From: Parietichytrium sp. I65-24A
Taxonomy: Eukaryota; Sar; Bigyra; Thraustochytrida; Thraustochytriidae
NCBI GenBank assembly: GCA_012862575.1
Contig: BLSF01000081.1
Span: 62,001-126,000 of the forward strand
Reading direction: 5' to 3'
Length of the DNA stretch: 64,000 bases
How positions within the stretch are numbered: position 1 is the first letter of the stretch; every line of letters starts with the position of its first letter. A program made the translations under genes and the position numbers. The notes below the pieces were generated by a model, which saw nothing but the letters and a program-made list of their open reading frames with translations, was not told where the DNA came from and did not search any database. Of this stretch, positions 39,231 to 49,013 are shown one piece after another.

Positions 39231-40727
39231 ATGGCGGAAGGTTTGGCTGCCGAAGTCGGCGTGAGCTTGGCGGTGACGGCGGGCACGAAAGTATTCCGCG
39301 TCTTTGAACGGCAGTGGAGGGCGGTGGCGAATCCAACCAAGGAGTGCAAACTGTTGTACATCGATGTGTGCATCCTCGAGGAGGCTGCGGATGCGGCGGA
39401 GTTGGTGACAGAAGCCACCGTGCGCAGGTATTTAGAGAAAGTAAAGTTCGATGTGATGCAAAGCTCGCAACTTATTCATGAATATGTGAATATGGGAACT
39501 CGACAACGATTCTTCAAGGCACGCGCGATGGCCAATCGCTTTAAAGAGCAACACGATATTCTGGAAAGGCACATCGTACACCTCGGCAGGGAACTGCAAG
39601 GTCAGTCTACCTTTAACCTCACCGCTGCCCGCAAAGAGGCAAAGAACCTTGCCGACCAAAAATACGATGAGACCAACAAGGCTCGAGTCGATATTTTAGT
39701 TGATCAAATAGAGCTGGCAGGAAGAGAGAATGACGAAAATGCAAAGATGACATACTACTTCGAGCTCGCAGCCCTGCTTGGCGACGAGGCGTCGGCTAAG
39801 AAAGCTTTGGCTTCAAGAGTCAAGTCGATGAGATCTCTTGGAGTCAAGTCCATGAGATCCCTTAGTCCAGAGGAAGAGCTTGCGCCGTGGGAGGAAGGTA
39901 TCAAATCCCTGGGCCCTTTTGGAGTGTGCCGCGCGAGTGAATTGGACGCGGACAGCTTTAGCGTGGACTCGACGAATAGCACGAATCCGCGGTACGAAGT
40001 CAGTACCAAAAATACCAGACTTCGTCATTTTCTGAGCGTTCTCAATAAAGAAACTTTGTCTGGTTCGTTGTCTCCGATCGCCAAGGTCAATGTCCCTCTG
40101 ATAACCCGACAAGCGCTACTTATTCCACAGGATGCAACCGAATTTGCTTTGGTGTATCCTGTGGATGGTCTAGAGAATGCAGATCCTTCTCATTTTCATG
40201 ATACACCGAGGTACGAGGAGTATCTGTTGTTTCACGGTGGATTCGTCTACTTTAACAACAAGAAACGTGTGGTGGGAGTCAACTGCTTCTATGACAAAGA
40301 GAACAAGAACCCATTTCTTTGGTTTCAAAGCGCAATATGCCTCTCGAAGGACGTTGAAGAGGCTCTTCATTCAAGCAGTAGATTCCATCCTGTGACGGAA
40401 GCGTCTCTGATGGAGTCCGGTGCTATTTATTTCGCCTGGATCAACCCTGGGGAGAAGCTTGGAAACGCAGATGGTTCCGATTGGCTTTACGGCGCTTTCG
40501 CATACCTTAACGAAGACTCGGCGTACAACCAACTCTTTCCACTCGTAAGTATTGAGGACATTTTGAGCGTGGATTTGCTCGCAGACCGTGCTTCAACTCA
40601 AAGGAATAAACCTTTCAGGAAGAAGTTTGGGGCGGACGAAGATGATAAGCTGGTGTCCGTTATGGACAAAACCCCAAGCTCGGAATCTGCTCGCGCTGGC
40701 GGAAACGGTTGTTGCATTATTTCTTGA
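39231..40727 (+). CDS. four-helix-bundle (MLKL/HeLo-like) N-terminus protein with CaaX C-terminus
   Basis: A 498-residue protein of no family I can name with certainty, starting at the ATG at 39231. The first 125 residues are all helical and laid out like the N-terminal bundle of MLKL-type and plant helper-NLR proteins (VGVSLAVTAGTKVFRVFE, CKLLYIDVCILEEAADAAEL, ANRFKEQHDILERHIVHL). The middle has two copies of the phrase VKSMRSL. Residues about 265-465 form a globular, aromatic-rich domain (FALVYPVDGLENADPSHFHD, GFVYFNNKKRVVGVNCFYD, WLYGAFAYLNED). It ends GNGCCIIS, a classical CaaX box (CIIS) with a second Cys for palmitoylation, so membrane attachment is expected. There is no kinase or NTPase motif. 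No introns. Confidence 0.75.
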   Translation: MAEGLAAEVGVSLAVTAGTKVFRVFERQWRAVANPTKECKLLYIDVCILEEAADAAELVTEATVRRYLEKVKFDVMQSSQLIHEYVNMGTRQRFFKARAMANRFKEQHDILERHIVHLGRELQGQSTFNLTAARKEAKNLADQKYDETNKARVDILVDQIELAGRENDENAKMTYYFELAALLGDEASAKKALASRVKSMRSLGVKSMRSLSPEEELAPWEEGIKSLGPFGVCRASELDADSFSVDSTNSTNPRYEVSTKNTRLRHFLSVLNKETLSGSLSPIAKVNVPLITRQALLIPQDATEFALVYPVDGLENADPSHFHDTPRYEEYLLFHGGFVYFNNKKRVVGVNCFYDKENKNPFLWFQSAICLSKDVEEALHSSSRFHPVTEASLMESGAIYFAWINPGEKLGNADGSDWLYGAFAYLNEDSAYNQLFPLVSIEDILSVDLLADRASTQRNKPFRKKFGADEDDKLVSVMDKTPSSESARAGGNGCCIIS

Positions 40728-41485
40728 ACAGATTTTGCGATCACCGTCGCTCCAGCCCTAGTCACCTTCCAGGTAGTCCCGAATTCCGCAATCCGGGTTC
40801 TATGGCCTCGTTCTGGCACCTGTGCTAGATCAAAGCCCGGGCCTCACTCACCTTCTTTCCAATCGTTGCCCGGATGAGCTTATTAATAAACGTCTGACAG
40901 TGAATTCTGAAGAATTCTCCGCTGACAGTGCGGGTCATCCAGTGACCCCTAACATAGTATTACAACAAAAAAACACAAATTTATCACACCTGTTGCTCAA
41001 TTCTGTTCATGAATTCTGTAAAAATGCAAACAAACTCACGTGTCGGAAACATTCCCCTGGGCGTGCACGCACTTATACGCACTTGCCCTTCGTCCACCTC
41101 CCCATCTTCATCCACATTGACTTTGAACATCACATACATAACCTGGTACACTACTCCACCCGCAGAACAGCATCGCAGAACAGATTCAAACCCCGGCCTA
41201 CCTCAGCCGCCTAATCACCACCTACCACCCTGACCACAAAAGCGTTCCGCAGTTGGAAGCCAAGCAAAAAGCACGAAGCACAAAGGCAAGAGTCAAAAGT
41301 CAGAACTCAACTCAAGTCAGAGGTGCGCGAGAGTGAGGGAGACGTAGGAGTAGTATACATAGCACGATAAGAGGCGTGGAGAAGAGTACGCGAGTACCCC
41401 AGCGAGGATCGGCAGAGACTGGCGTTGTCGGGATTGCAGCTGTTCGGTCGGAGCGGAGGTTGGACGGATTGACGGACAAGTAAAG
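40728..41485. other. intergenic spacer
   Basis: Between two plus-strand genes. AT-rich with no recognisable gene. Confidence 0.45.
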
Positions 41486-42565
41486 ATGCAAGAGCACTGC
41501 GAACTGGTGGAGAAGTACGCGCGAGCGCAGAATGAGCGCAACTTTGGCGTCTCAGAAGATGTTTTCGAGCCTTTCACGGAAAGCGTTATGGACAAGCTGA
41601 GATGGTTTGCGAATGCGAGACTGCAAGTGCAGAAGAGTACCATGGAACCTGTAGATATTGAGCTGGCAGAGGAGGTGCAGGATTTGGAGCGCGAGACTGA
41701 GGCGAGAATGGCTGAGCTTGACAAGCAGAGAATTGAAGTGCCAGAGAGAATTGAGGAGCTTTTGAAGCGACACTGGAACACACTCGATCAGCAGATGCCG
41801 TCAGGAGAGGCGCACAGTTGTGCGCGAAGCAAAAAGACTGGAATGGCTCTGAGGAATTGCACCGCACGGGATGAGAAGATACAAAAGTTAAAGTCGCTTG
41901 TTGCGGAGCACAAGGCACTGATTGAAAATTTGGCCGGTTCTGTGCCGGGCACGACAAATATCTTGAGAGAAACAATTCGGGTTGCAATGAGCGGGGAGCC
42001 GTTGCAACAATCCGAGGTAGAAGAGTTGCTCGCAGCCAAGATCACGCAAACAGATGAGGGAAATGCAGCCCAAGAAGAAGCTAATCAGGGGGTAGTCTCC
42101 TCTGTGGACCAGCTTCCAAAGCACTACCAGCTGGTGAAAGGGGTGGCAAGATCCATGCGCATGACTAATTATGGCAGCAAACGGAGCAGAGAGGAAGCCG
42201 AGTTGGTGAACGCTTCCTCGACTACCCGTCCGTCCACTTCGTTTATCAATAAAAGCGCAGCCGTTACAGATGCAAGCCAAAGTTCCAGAGACACCGAAAC
42301 CGTACCGACTGTTCAAACCCGCCCAAAGACTTCCAGTGAAGAGAAGCAGTTGCCATCCCCCGACACAGCTGTTCGTGAGCCTGGCCGTGAGCTACAAAAT
42401 CTGGACCACTCTGTATCTTCCAAAAACACCTCAAAAACACCTATCAAAAAACAACAGCCTCGAACGCCGCAAAGCACGAAACGAAGGAAACTTGCGGCAA
42501 AGTCGCCAAACTCTGCAACGCCACGCCAAGAACTTTGCTCCACTCCGCACGGCCTGCGAGCGTAG
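41486..42565 (+). CDS. coiled-coil protein, candidate NSL1/Mis14 kinetochore subunit
   Basis: A 359-residue protein starting at the ATG at 41486. Residues 1-110 are helical: EDVFEPFTESVMDKLRWFAN, then PVDIELAEEVQDLERETEA and LDKQRIEVPERIEELLKRHW. The order (short N-terminal helix, D-x-L-x-E-V-x-x-L helix, KR-x3-P kink, long helix) matches NSL1 of the Mis12 complex, which links the inner kinetochore to Ndc80. The second half is disordered, Ser/Thr/Pro-rich and basic, ending in TPIKKQQPRTPQSTKRRK-like sequence that suits a nuclear protein with Cdk sites (TPQ, SPN). The family call is by layout only and is uncertain; the gene itself is likely real. Confidence 0.55.
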   Translation: MQEHCELVEKYARAQNERNFGVSEDVFEPFTESVMDKLRWFANARLQVQKSTMEPVDIELAEEVQDLERETEARMAELDKQRIEVPERIEELLKRHWNTLDQQMPSGEAHSCARSKKTGMALRNCTARDEKIQKLKSLVAEHKALIENLAGSVPGTTNILRETIRVAMSGEPLQQSEVEELLAAKITQTDEGNAAQEEANQGVVSSVDQLPKHYQLVKGVARSMRMTNYGSKRSREEAELVNASSTTRPSTSFINKSAAVTDASQSSRDTETVPTVQTRPKTSSEEKQLPSPDTAVREPGRELQNLDHSVSSKNTSKTPIKKQQPRTPQSTKRRKLAAKSPNSATPRQELCSTPHGLRA

Positions 42566-43191
42566 GGCTTGAGGAGAGCTCGATTCCTCTGACTCGAGAT
42601 TTAAAAACCTGGAATTGTACTACCAACTTGCTATCGATAACTTCGCTTCTCATACTTCTCGTACAATCTCTGTTTTCGTCTGTGCTTTGCTTCGCAAACA
42701 AATACGTATCTATTCGGCTTCTCCTCTTCTTTCTATCCCGCTGAGTGGTGTATAGCTTGCACTTTCTGAAAACATCACGGTTGGTCGACACTGTCAAATT
42801 GTTCTCCTCTTCTTGGAAAATGTGGCCGAGCTGGCTGTACGAAAGACAGTGCGAATTTGAACAAGTGAGCGAACTGATTGTGCCATGCAGCAAAAGAATC
42901 ATCTTATGCTTTGATAATAAAATGAAGACTTTATATTCTTGAAAGAAAACGTTATCTTCCTTTGGTGACTCGGAGGGGCGAGCTGCAACGGAGAATGTGG
43001 TGCGTACCAGCCGGCGAAAGGGACATTTCATGATTCGAGAATGCAGAGAAACGTTGTGTTTATGTTATTGAAAGAAAAAAGTTACTCTGGAGTGAGATTA
43101 GCTGCAACGGAGACTGTGGTGCGTACTGGGTAGAGTTCTTGCAAGCTGCTTCTCTGCAAACGACTGCCAAGCCGCCACGATGTGAAAATTT
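42566..43191. other. convergent 3' spacer
   Basis: Between the candidate NSL1 gene and ARPC4. A short imperfect direct repeat (GAGCTGCAACGGAGAATGTG / TAGCTGCAACGGAGACTGTG) occurs at about 42979 and 43100, unit spacing about 120 bp. No gene seen. Confidence 0.45.
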
Positions 43192-43855
43192 CTAAGCAAA
43201 TTGCTTCATGTACTCGTGGGCAACAATACGAGCACGGGTGTTGACGGTGATTTTCATTCCGTTGATCTCCTTGTCGATCTCTTCCATGAATTGTATTACA
43301 AAGTCCACCAGCTTGTGCTTCCAAAGGTCTTCCAGGTGCTTGTGGGTGATGAGAAAGCTCAGGTCAAACCCCTTCAACGCTTTGCGGCGGAGAATGATGA
43401 ACTGCTCTGCGCGCTGCATCAAGAAACGCGAAAACCTGTCTGTAAGAATCATTTCGATCTCATCGGCCTGCTTGATGCGGATGCTTACGCGCACCGAGTT
43501 GATCGAAGACTCGATAAAGCACTGCTCGTTTTCGTTTCTGGATACAGTCACAGGCTTCAGCAAGAGCTCGCGGCTGCCGCGAACCTCCACCTCCGGCTTG
43601 TTGTGCCTTTCCACCACCTGGGACGGAAAGTTTCTCAGACACATAGCCCCCTCCAGGGAGGTCCTGATACTGTCGAGATACGGCTTCAACGTGTTTGCCT
43701 ACCATCGTCCATTGCCCGCGCATTTTAAATTTCACCACGTCACATTCACCCACCCGGCCCAGGACATAGTCACATACACACAATCCTCACACGTCAGCGC
43801 CAACATCACTCGCCAACGAGCGATGTCCTCAAGCATAATATTACCAACTCACCAT
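43192..43855 (-). CDS. ARPC4: Arp2/3 complex subunit 4 (ARPC4/p20), 2 exons
   Basis: Exon 1 is just the ATG (43853-43855), followed by gtgagt; a 154-nt intron ends in tag and exon 2 (43192-43698) encodes the rest. The product, [12 protein letters not shown] and on, is 169 residues against 168 in animals. It is highly conserved: [16 protein letters not shown]-like core, [55 protein letters not shown]4 pairs with ARPC2 as the structural core of the actin-nucleating complex. The frame of exon 2 has a stop just upstream and no ATG before the conserved start, so a tiny 5' exon is required; the ATG plus perfect donor is the best candidate. Confidence 0.9.
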
Positions 43856-44819
43856 CTTTCCTCTAAAATCCTTTCTTTATCGTCTGTACACACCTGTTCT
43901 TCGCCGGCCTCCTCTACACATTCACAGTTCGCAACGCCAAAAAATCGTCAGTTTACCCATCATCTTCCCTTCCTACCGAATGCACACTTTCTTTTCATCA
44001 ATTTCCCCGCTCCTCTCGCGCAGCTCCCCTTCGCCGGTCACCTACATTATTTATCAGTCGCAGCGGCCACAACTGTACCAGTGGCGTACGCGAAAAGTGT
44101 CCTCGCGGATACTTCTACTGTGTGTGAACTGTAACTGCTAAGTAGTTCGACCAGTTCGGCCTACCTACTGTATCTTCTCCCTTCGCTAGCATTTTGTATA
44201 GTACACGCTAGTAACGCTCTGGAGTATCAGTGTTTGTGATAGATGGGGGAGGTAAGAGCTGTCTGATCTGCTTCCGCTTATTCCTTGAGTTCTAATGAAT
44301 TTATTAGCAACAACTAGGTTCCTGCCCCCTCCCTCGATACTACTGATAGTAGTAATAGGTCCCTACACGGACAGGGGAGAGGATAGCTAGGTGTAACACA
44401 GAACCCTCTTTCACCTACCCCAATCTCTAGCAGTTGACACGGGTGCTATGCCGATAGGACGTAGGACTACTAGAGGTGGGTAGATAGGGATCATCAGGGA
44501 TAGGGATAGGTCTAATGGTAGTGGTAGTGGAGAGTATAGTAGGAGTGATCAAGGCTGGCTACTCGAGTCTGCCCAACTGAAGGGGGGCATCCGGGGTGAG
44601 GTTCTACTAGCAGATACTCTAAAGGGGGGAAATGGTGTGTTGTGGTTGTTGTGGTACAGTGTTGTGCGACGAACGTTTGGAAGCTGACAGTGGATTGATT
44701 GGCCTTCCAAAAACGCATATTGCATACAAAGATGGGGGAAGACTCTGTTTTGACATTGACGTTTTGTTGTATCTTTTTGACGATTCTGAGTTCTGTTCTG
44801 ATTTATTTGGAGTGATATG
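43856..44819. other. gene-free region
   Basis: Pyrimidine-rich promoter side of ARPC4 up to about 44100, then a TAG/CTA-rich stretch to about 44620. No gene recognised. Confidence 0.45.
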
Positions 44820-45320
44820 GTGCAAGCATGAAGAGTTCGGAATTTGGAATGGGCGGTGTAGTGGCACGTTGAATGACCAAGATGGAGCGTAGCGCTGGCT
44901 CGCGATGCCCGGTGCCGTACTTCGGCACTAGAATGGTTGCCCGTCACATTCGAATCTGCTTTTAAGGGCTGTCGTACATTTGCGATATTATTAAGAGACA
45001 AAACGCCTCTCTGGTGTTGTTGACGGCATTCTGTGGCAGGAACCTATTCAAAACTTGCGGGTTCTTACTGACAAGTCGATCATCTTGAAGGAGGCATCAA
45101 GTCCTCGGTTCCAGCCCGATTGTTCTTAGACGTGTCTGAGAATTAGAGGTCGGTGAGAAAGGAACGCCCCTCTATGGTCAGCATAAGGTACTTTTGAAGC
45201 GGGTCTCTTCCATCTTAGCGGAGAATGACGAAGAGGCGAGGCATAATTTGGAACCTGAAAAACCTGAGGCGAATACAAAACTAACATGTTTTCATATACA
45301 CATATATCTACAGGCAAAGG
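44820..45320 (-). pseudogene. decayed tandem duplicate of the neighbouring CaaX-end gene
   Basis: The minus strand here aligns in order with the 3' half of the gene at 45342-46540. The stretch about 44880-45015 matches exon 2 (for example CATCGCGAG and CTACGCTC in the same spacing, and CGCAAATGTACGACA against CGCGAATGTACGACA). About 45055-45135 matches the end of exon 1 and the exon-intron border (CAATCGGGCTGG against CAACTGGGCTGG). By eye, identity is around 60-70 percent with gaps. The reading frame is broken in several places and the donor GT is changed, so no product is expected. It lies head-to-tail with its source, pointing to an old tandem duplication. Confidence 0.7.
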
Positions 45321-45341
45321 TCCGTCTCTACTAGAGTCAAT

Positions 45342-46540
45342 TTAGCAGATCGTGCAGCCACGTCTCTGTGGAACCAGGATCATGTGGCGGATAGCATTGA
45401 ACACCTGCAAAGGGCTGTGCTGTATGACCCAGACCGAGCGTAGAGATGACTCGCGATGTCCGCCGGCGTACATGCACATCATCATGCCTGGAACGATTGT
45501 CATCCACATGCAAACTCGCATGAAAGTGTTGTCGTACATTCGCGCCATCTTGTTGTTGTCGTCTGAATTTAGTAAGAAGGAGGAAGACACGTGTCAGCGA
45601 TTGGTTCCAATTGACTTCATTCTGTTGAAGGCACAAACTTAAACTTACAGATTCTGACTGACACGTCGCGTTCCTTGACAAAGACATCGAGATCCCGAGT
45701 CCAGCCCAGTTGTCGAACATACGATCTGACGAGGTACACGAGTGCGGACTTGTTCCAGTGAATCTCCTTCTTCATCTGAAGGCACCGCAGCTTATTCTTG
45801 TCGTGCAAATAGGAATCTACCATTTCCTCGACCGTCTTTTTGCTTCTGTCAGCGGTCGTAATTTTTCCGTACGGATAAATAAAGTGCGAAATGTCGATTT
45901 CATGTAAAAAATCTCTGACGCGCCTCCGTGTAGTGTTGCCATTGACATTTTCAGTTCTGTGGTGATATCCCTCAACCTTCAGATACACCACAGGCCTCGT
46001 GTTGTACATATTGAAGAATTTGTAGATCTCTTCGCGGTTGGACAGAAGAGGGTCGCGCGAACGAATTCCGCTGTGCAGGGTGTCCGACCTAATCTTCGCT
46101 CCAGAGTACGCCCAAGGCATAATAGGCATTGCTCCATCAGCGATCTCAATTTTCTCTGAGGCTTGATCTGCGGTGAAGGCTGGAGCAGGTGGAGCAAAGT
46201 TATTCTGGACGCCCGTGTAATCCACAGCGACTGGCATTCTTTGGTTATTCAAAACATTGATCTCCTCGGCAGTGAAGTAAGTTCCCTCTGGCGGAACAAT
46301 GCTTGCCGTTGCAATGTTCTGATATTCTGCGTCACCCGTGAGCTTGCTCACATCAAAACCTTGCATTCGATAATCGTTGAGAATATGCGCTTCGGGAATC
46401 ATTTCCGGCATAGCGTGAGAAACGGTACCGCTTTTGGTCTCAGGCTGCGACAAGTATGGAGTTGCCATTGGGATTTCTTCACTTGGCACGCGTGGAGCGC
46501 TTGGCTCTGGCATGGACCATTTCGCGTCATCTCCCAGCAT
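45342..46540 (-). CDS. unknown protein with hydrophobic C-terminal region and CaaX-like end (2 exons)
   Basis: Exons 45649-46540 and 45342-45562 (86-nt intron, gtaagt ... tcag; split codon T|AC) give 370 residues. The N-terminal 140 residues are Pro/Ala-rich and variable. The core, about 165-310, is conserved-looking: DPLLSNREEIYKFFNMYNTR, VYLKVEGYHHRTE, FIYPYGKITTADRS, ALVYLVRSYVRQLGWTRDLD. After the splice comes a Met-rich hydrophobic stretch (VCMWMTIVPGMMMCMYAGG) and the end RRGCTIC, which reads as a CaaX box with Cys as X. I recognise no family. A membrane-associated role, perhaps lipid-anchored, is inferred from the hydrophobic stretch and the terminal motif. A 5' exon upstream of the ATG at 46540 is possible since the frame stays open. 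Confidence 0.72.
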
Positions 46541-49013
46541 CGTTGCTGTCTGTTCTGTTTTCCTACTTACTCTCTCCAATCGCCGATGTATCTTTTGCTG
46601 CCTTGTATTGCTTTGCTTTCGGGTATTTCAATGTCTTTTGCTGTTTGGGGTTTGCAACATGTCGCTCAACCGCTCATGCCAGTTCAAGCGCACACACTTC
46701 GCTGGCACTAGTATTACCCAAAAGCATAACAGCACGCATAGTAGTATTAGGTACTTGGAACTTTTTCAGTTACAAATTCAATTAATCAACTCCTAGTCAG
46801 CTTCGAGTTCAGCGGCCACTATCGTTCGTCATAGACGATAATTAGTACAGTACTACAGTAGCAAATATATAGCTAGCTAGAGCATTCTTGTAAATGTGGC
46901 TACTGGGTGTATTAGTCCCAGCGTTAATGTCCAAGTAAATCCAAGTTTGCCTCGCTGAAAATGCTTACTCCCGAATGGCATTAGAAGAAGTAAGCAAGCA
47001 TCCGGTCACTACGATACACACTGGCAATGGGTTCGTTTGTACCGGTTTTGATTCTGAAATAGTTGTCCTGACAGTGAATCTGAGTTCCCTTACGGGTACA
47101 GTTGACTTATGCAAGTTGATGTGGGCTCCAAGGTGACTCCGCAGCAAGTCACTGCGAAACAATTACGAAGTTAATGTTGAGATCTTCCGAGTCCTGAACC
47201 TTTTCTCAGCTGACGGGGGCTGATCGCTTGTTCCATGAAGACTGCTGTTGTCAAACAACACACCGGCCCCAAGTAGCAGTGATTGAACCAGCTTTCACGG
47301 CCTGAACTTGACAGCCCAGCCGAACAAGACGACAAGTGCTTCTTGGGACAAGAATGTGCCCAGTGCGCTTGGCGCAAGAGACTTTGTACGACTTTGGATC
47401 TTTTGGGACTATGCCAGACGTCCCGAGAGGCCGCTGCCAGCTAGCTCCGATCGCGGTTAGCCTTTCGCATCTATTGAAATAGGGCGTTGGCACCGCCAAA
47501 TCTCGACAGACAGTGAAACTGATTTCCCACTTGTCGCAAAAAAGTTCTGATTTCTGGCGTCCGTTCTGTATGCCGATGGCCTCAAGGTTACCTAGCTGAA
47601 TAGGAGCCTGATCCTTGCGTCATTGCGTTTCGGTCGTTTTCGAACGCTATAGAAAACGAATTATCGCGGAACGGTAAAGCAAACTTTCCCCGCTCACTGG
47701 AATCACTGTACGTGCCTTTCTTTCCGCCATGCCGGATCTGAAGCAAGCTCTCCGAGCTAATGGAGCGTTTCTGTAGTAGTGAGACGTAGCCCTTGTCGGT
47801 TCGAGTCCATGGAAAAAAAAACATGATCAAGAATGCCTTAGCCGGCAAGCTGAAAGAAAAGATTTAATTGCTTGGAACGCGTCCGTTTTCATTGCTGCAC
47901 AGCAAAGAGGGTCATCACCTATGTTGCACGTTTCTACTTTTCTTGGCATCGCAGAGCAAAGGGAAGATCGCTACAGTTGGGTTCAACAACTGAGCGCGGG
48001 CCTTTCACTCCATCCGCAGCTCTTCTGCACTGCTCTGAAGCTGTCTCTGAAGCATTGGCTAAGGCCATGGTGCCAAGCCCGCTTTCGACATCATATTCCG
48101 TCTAGGGAGAACAAAATGCGCCAACCCAACCGCTGGCGCATCATGCTTTCCAACTCCTCGGAGCTTTCACCAACGTTCGAATCCCGAATCATCACCTCCT
48201 TCACCACCATTACCGAGCGAGACGGACAACCGAATTCAGGCAATCCAACGGAGAGAGCCTCAGAAACACCGAGAGAAACCGGGAAGGCAAGCAATCACAG
48301 CGATAACCCTCTTGATTTTGTCTGGTCCAAACAAAACTATCTGAGCATTTTGCACCACGCGCATCACAAAAGATCGAACGCGCCGCCGTTTGCTAGCTCC
48401 CATCACCCACCCACCCACCTTTCAGCCAATGATCCCAGAGTCCTCGAGCACCGCCCCATTCATCATCATCCTCCGAGTCGTCGTCGTCTCCCTCGCCCTC
48501 CAATAGACTTTCGCACGCTGCGCTGCGCCACCCTGCCTGGTCACACGTGAGCTCGTAATCTCTCATTCTCTCTATCTATTCCTCCATCCATCTATCTTTC
48601 TCCTTCTTCGTCGTCTTTCGTTTTCATTTTCATTTTCGTCTTTGTCTTCGTCTTCATTTTCGTCTTCGTCTTGTCGTCGTGGTCGTGGTCGTGGTCGCTG
48701 TAAGGAAAGTGAGGAACGGGAACCTCCAAAGAGTAGCTCAGCTTTGCGTTGTTGTCATTGTGTCATTGTGTCGTTGTGTCATTGTGTCATTGTGTCATTG
48801 TGTCAGTGTCGGCGGTGGACAGTGCGCGTGAGGACGCGTGAGGCCGTGGTCGCAAAAGTCTCAGAGGTCGGCGACACGGAAGTCTTGTTCGAGCTTGCAT
48901 AGGGATTGTGTCTTTGGCGCTTTTCGTATATCTCTCTCTGTCTCTCTGTCTCTCTCTCTCCGTGAGAAGTGAAGAAGTAAAGAAGGAAGGAAGGAGCAGT
49001 GCGGGGCGCAGAT
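46541..49013. other. 2.5 kb region without a supported gene
   Basis: Frames between 46960 and 48550 on both strands are short. The plus strand at about 47890-48075 reads protein-like (AEQREDRYSWVQQLSAGL resembles the last helix of a PH domain) and could be a gene remnant. From 48590 to 48700 there is a CGTCTT/CATTTT-rich run, then the 8-bp array at 48753-48808 and CT runs near 48935-48960 in front of the PIG-U gene. Confidence 0.45.
48753..48808. repeat. 8-bp tandem array, 7 units, upstream of PIG-U
   Basis: TGTCATTG units with two single changes; as a circular unit TTGTGTCA. It ends about 205 bp before the PIG-U ATG. Confidence 0.9.

Noticed and set aside
43460-43783. 107-codon minus-strand frame overlapping ARPC4 and containing ATG codons at its 5' end
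   Set aside because: It is out of frame with the strongly conserved ARPC4 sequence.
47730-47815. tRNA gene suggested by a GGTTCGAGTCC B-box-like string at 47788-47798
   Set aside because: The T-stem cannot pair (only two of five base pairs), and no acceptor stem or D-arm is found.
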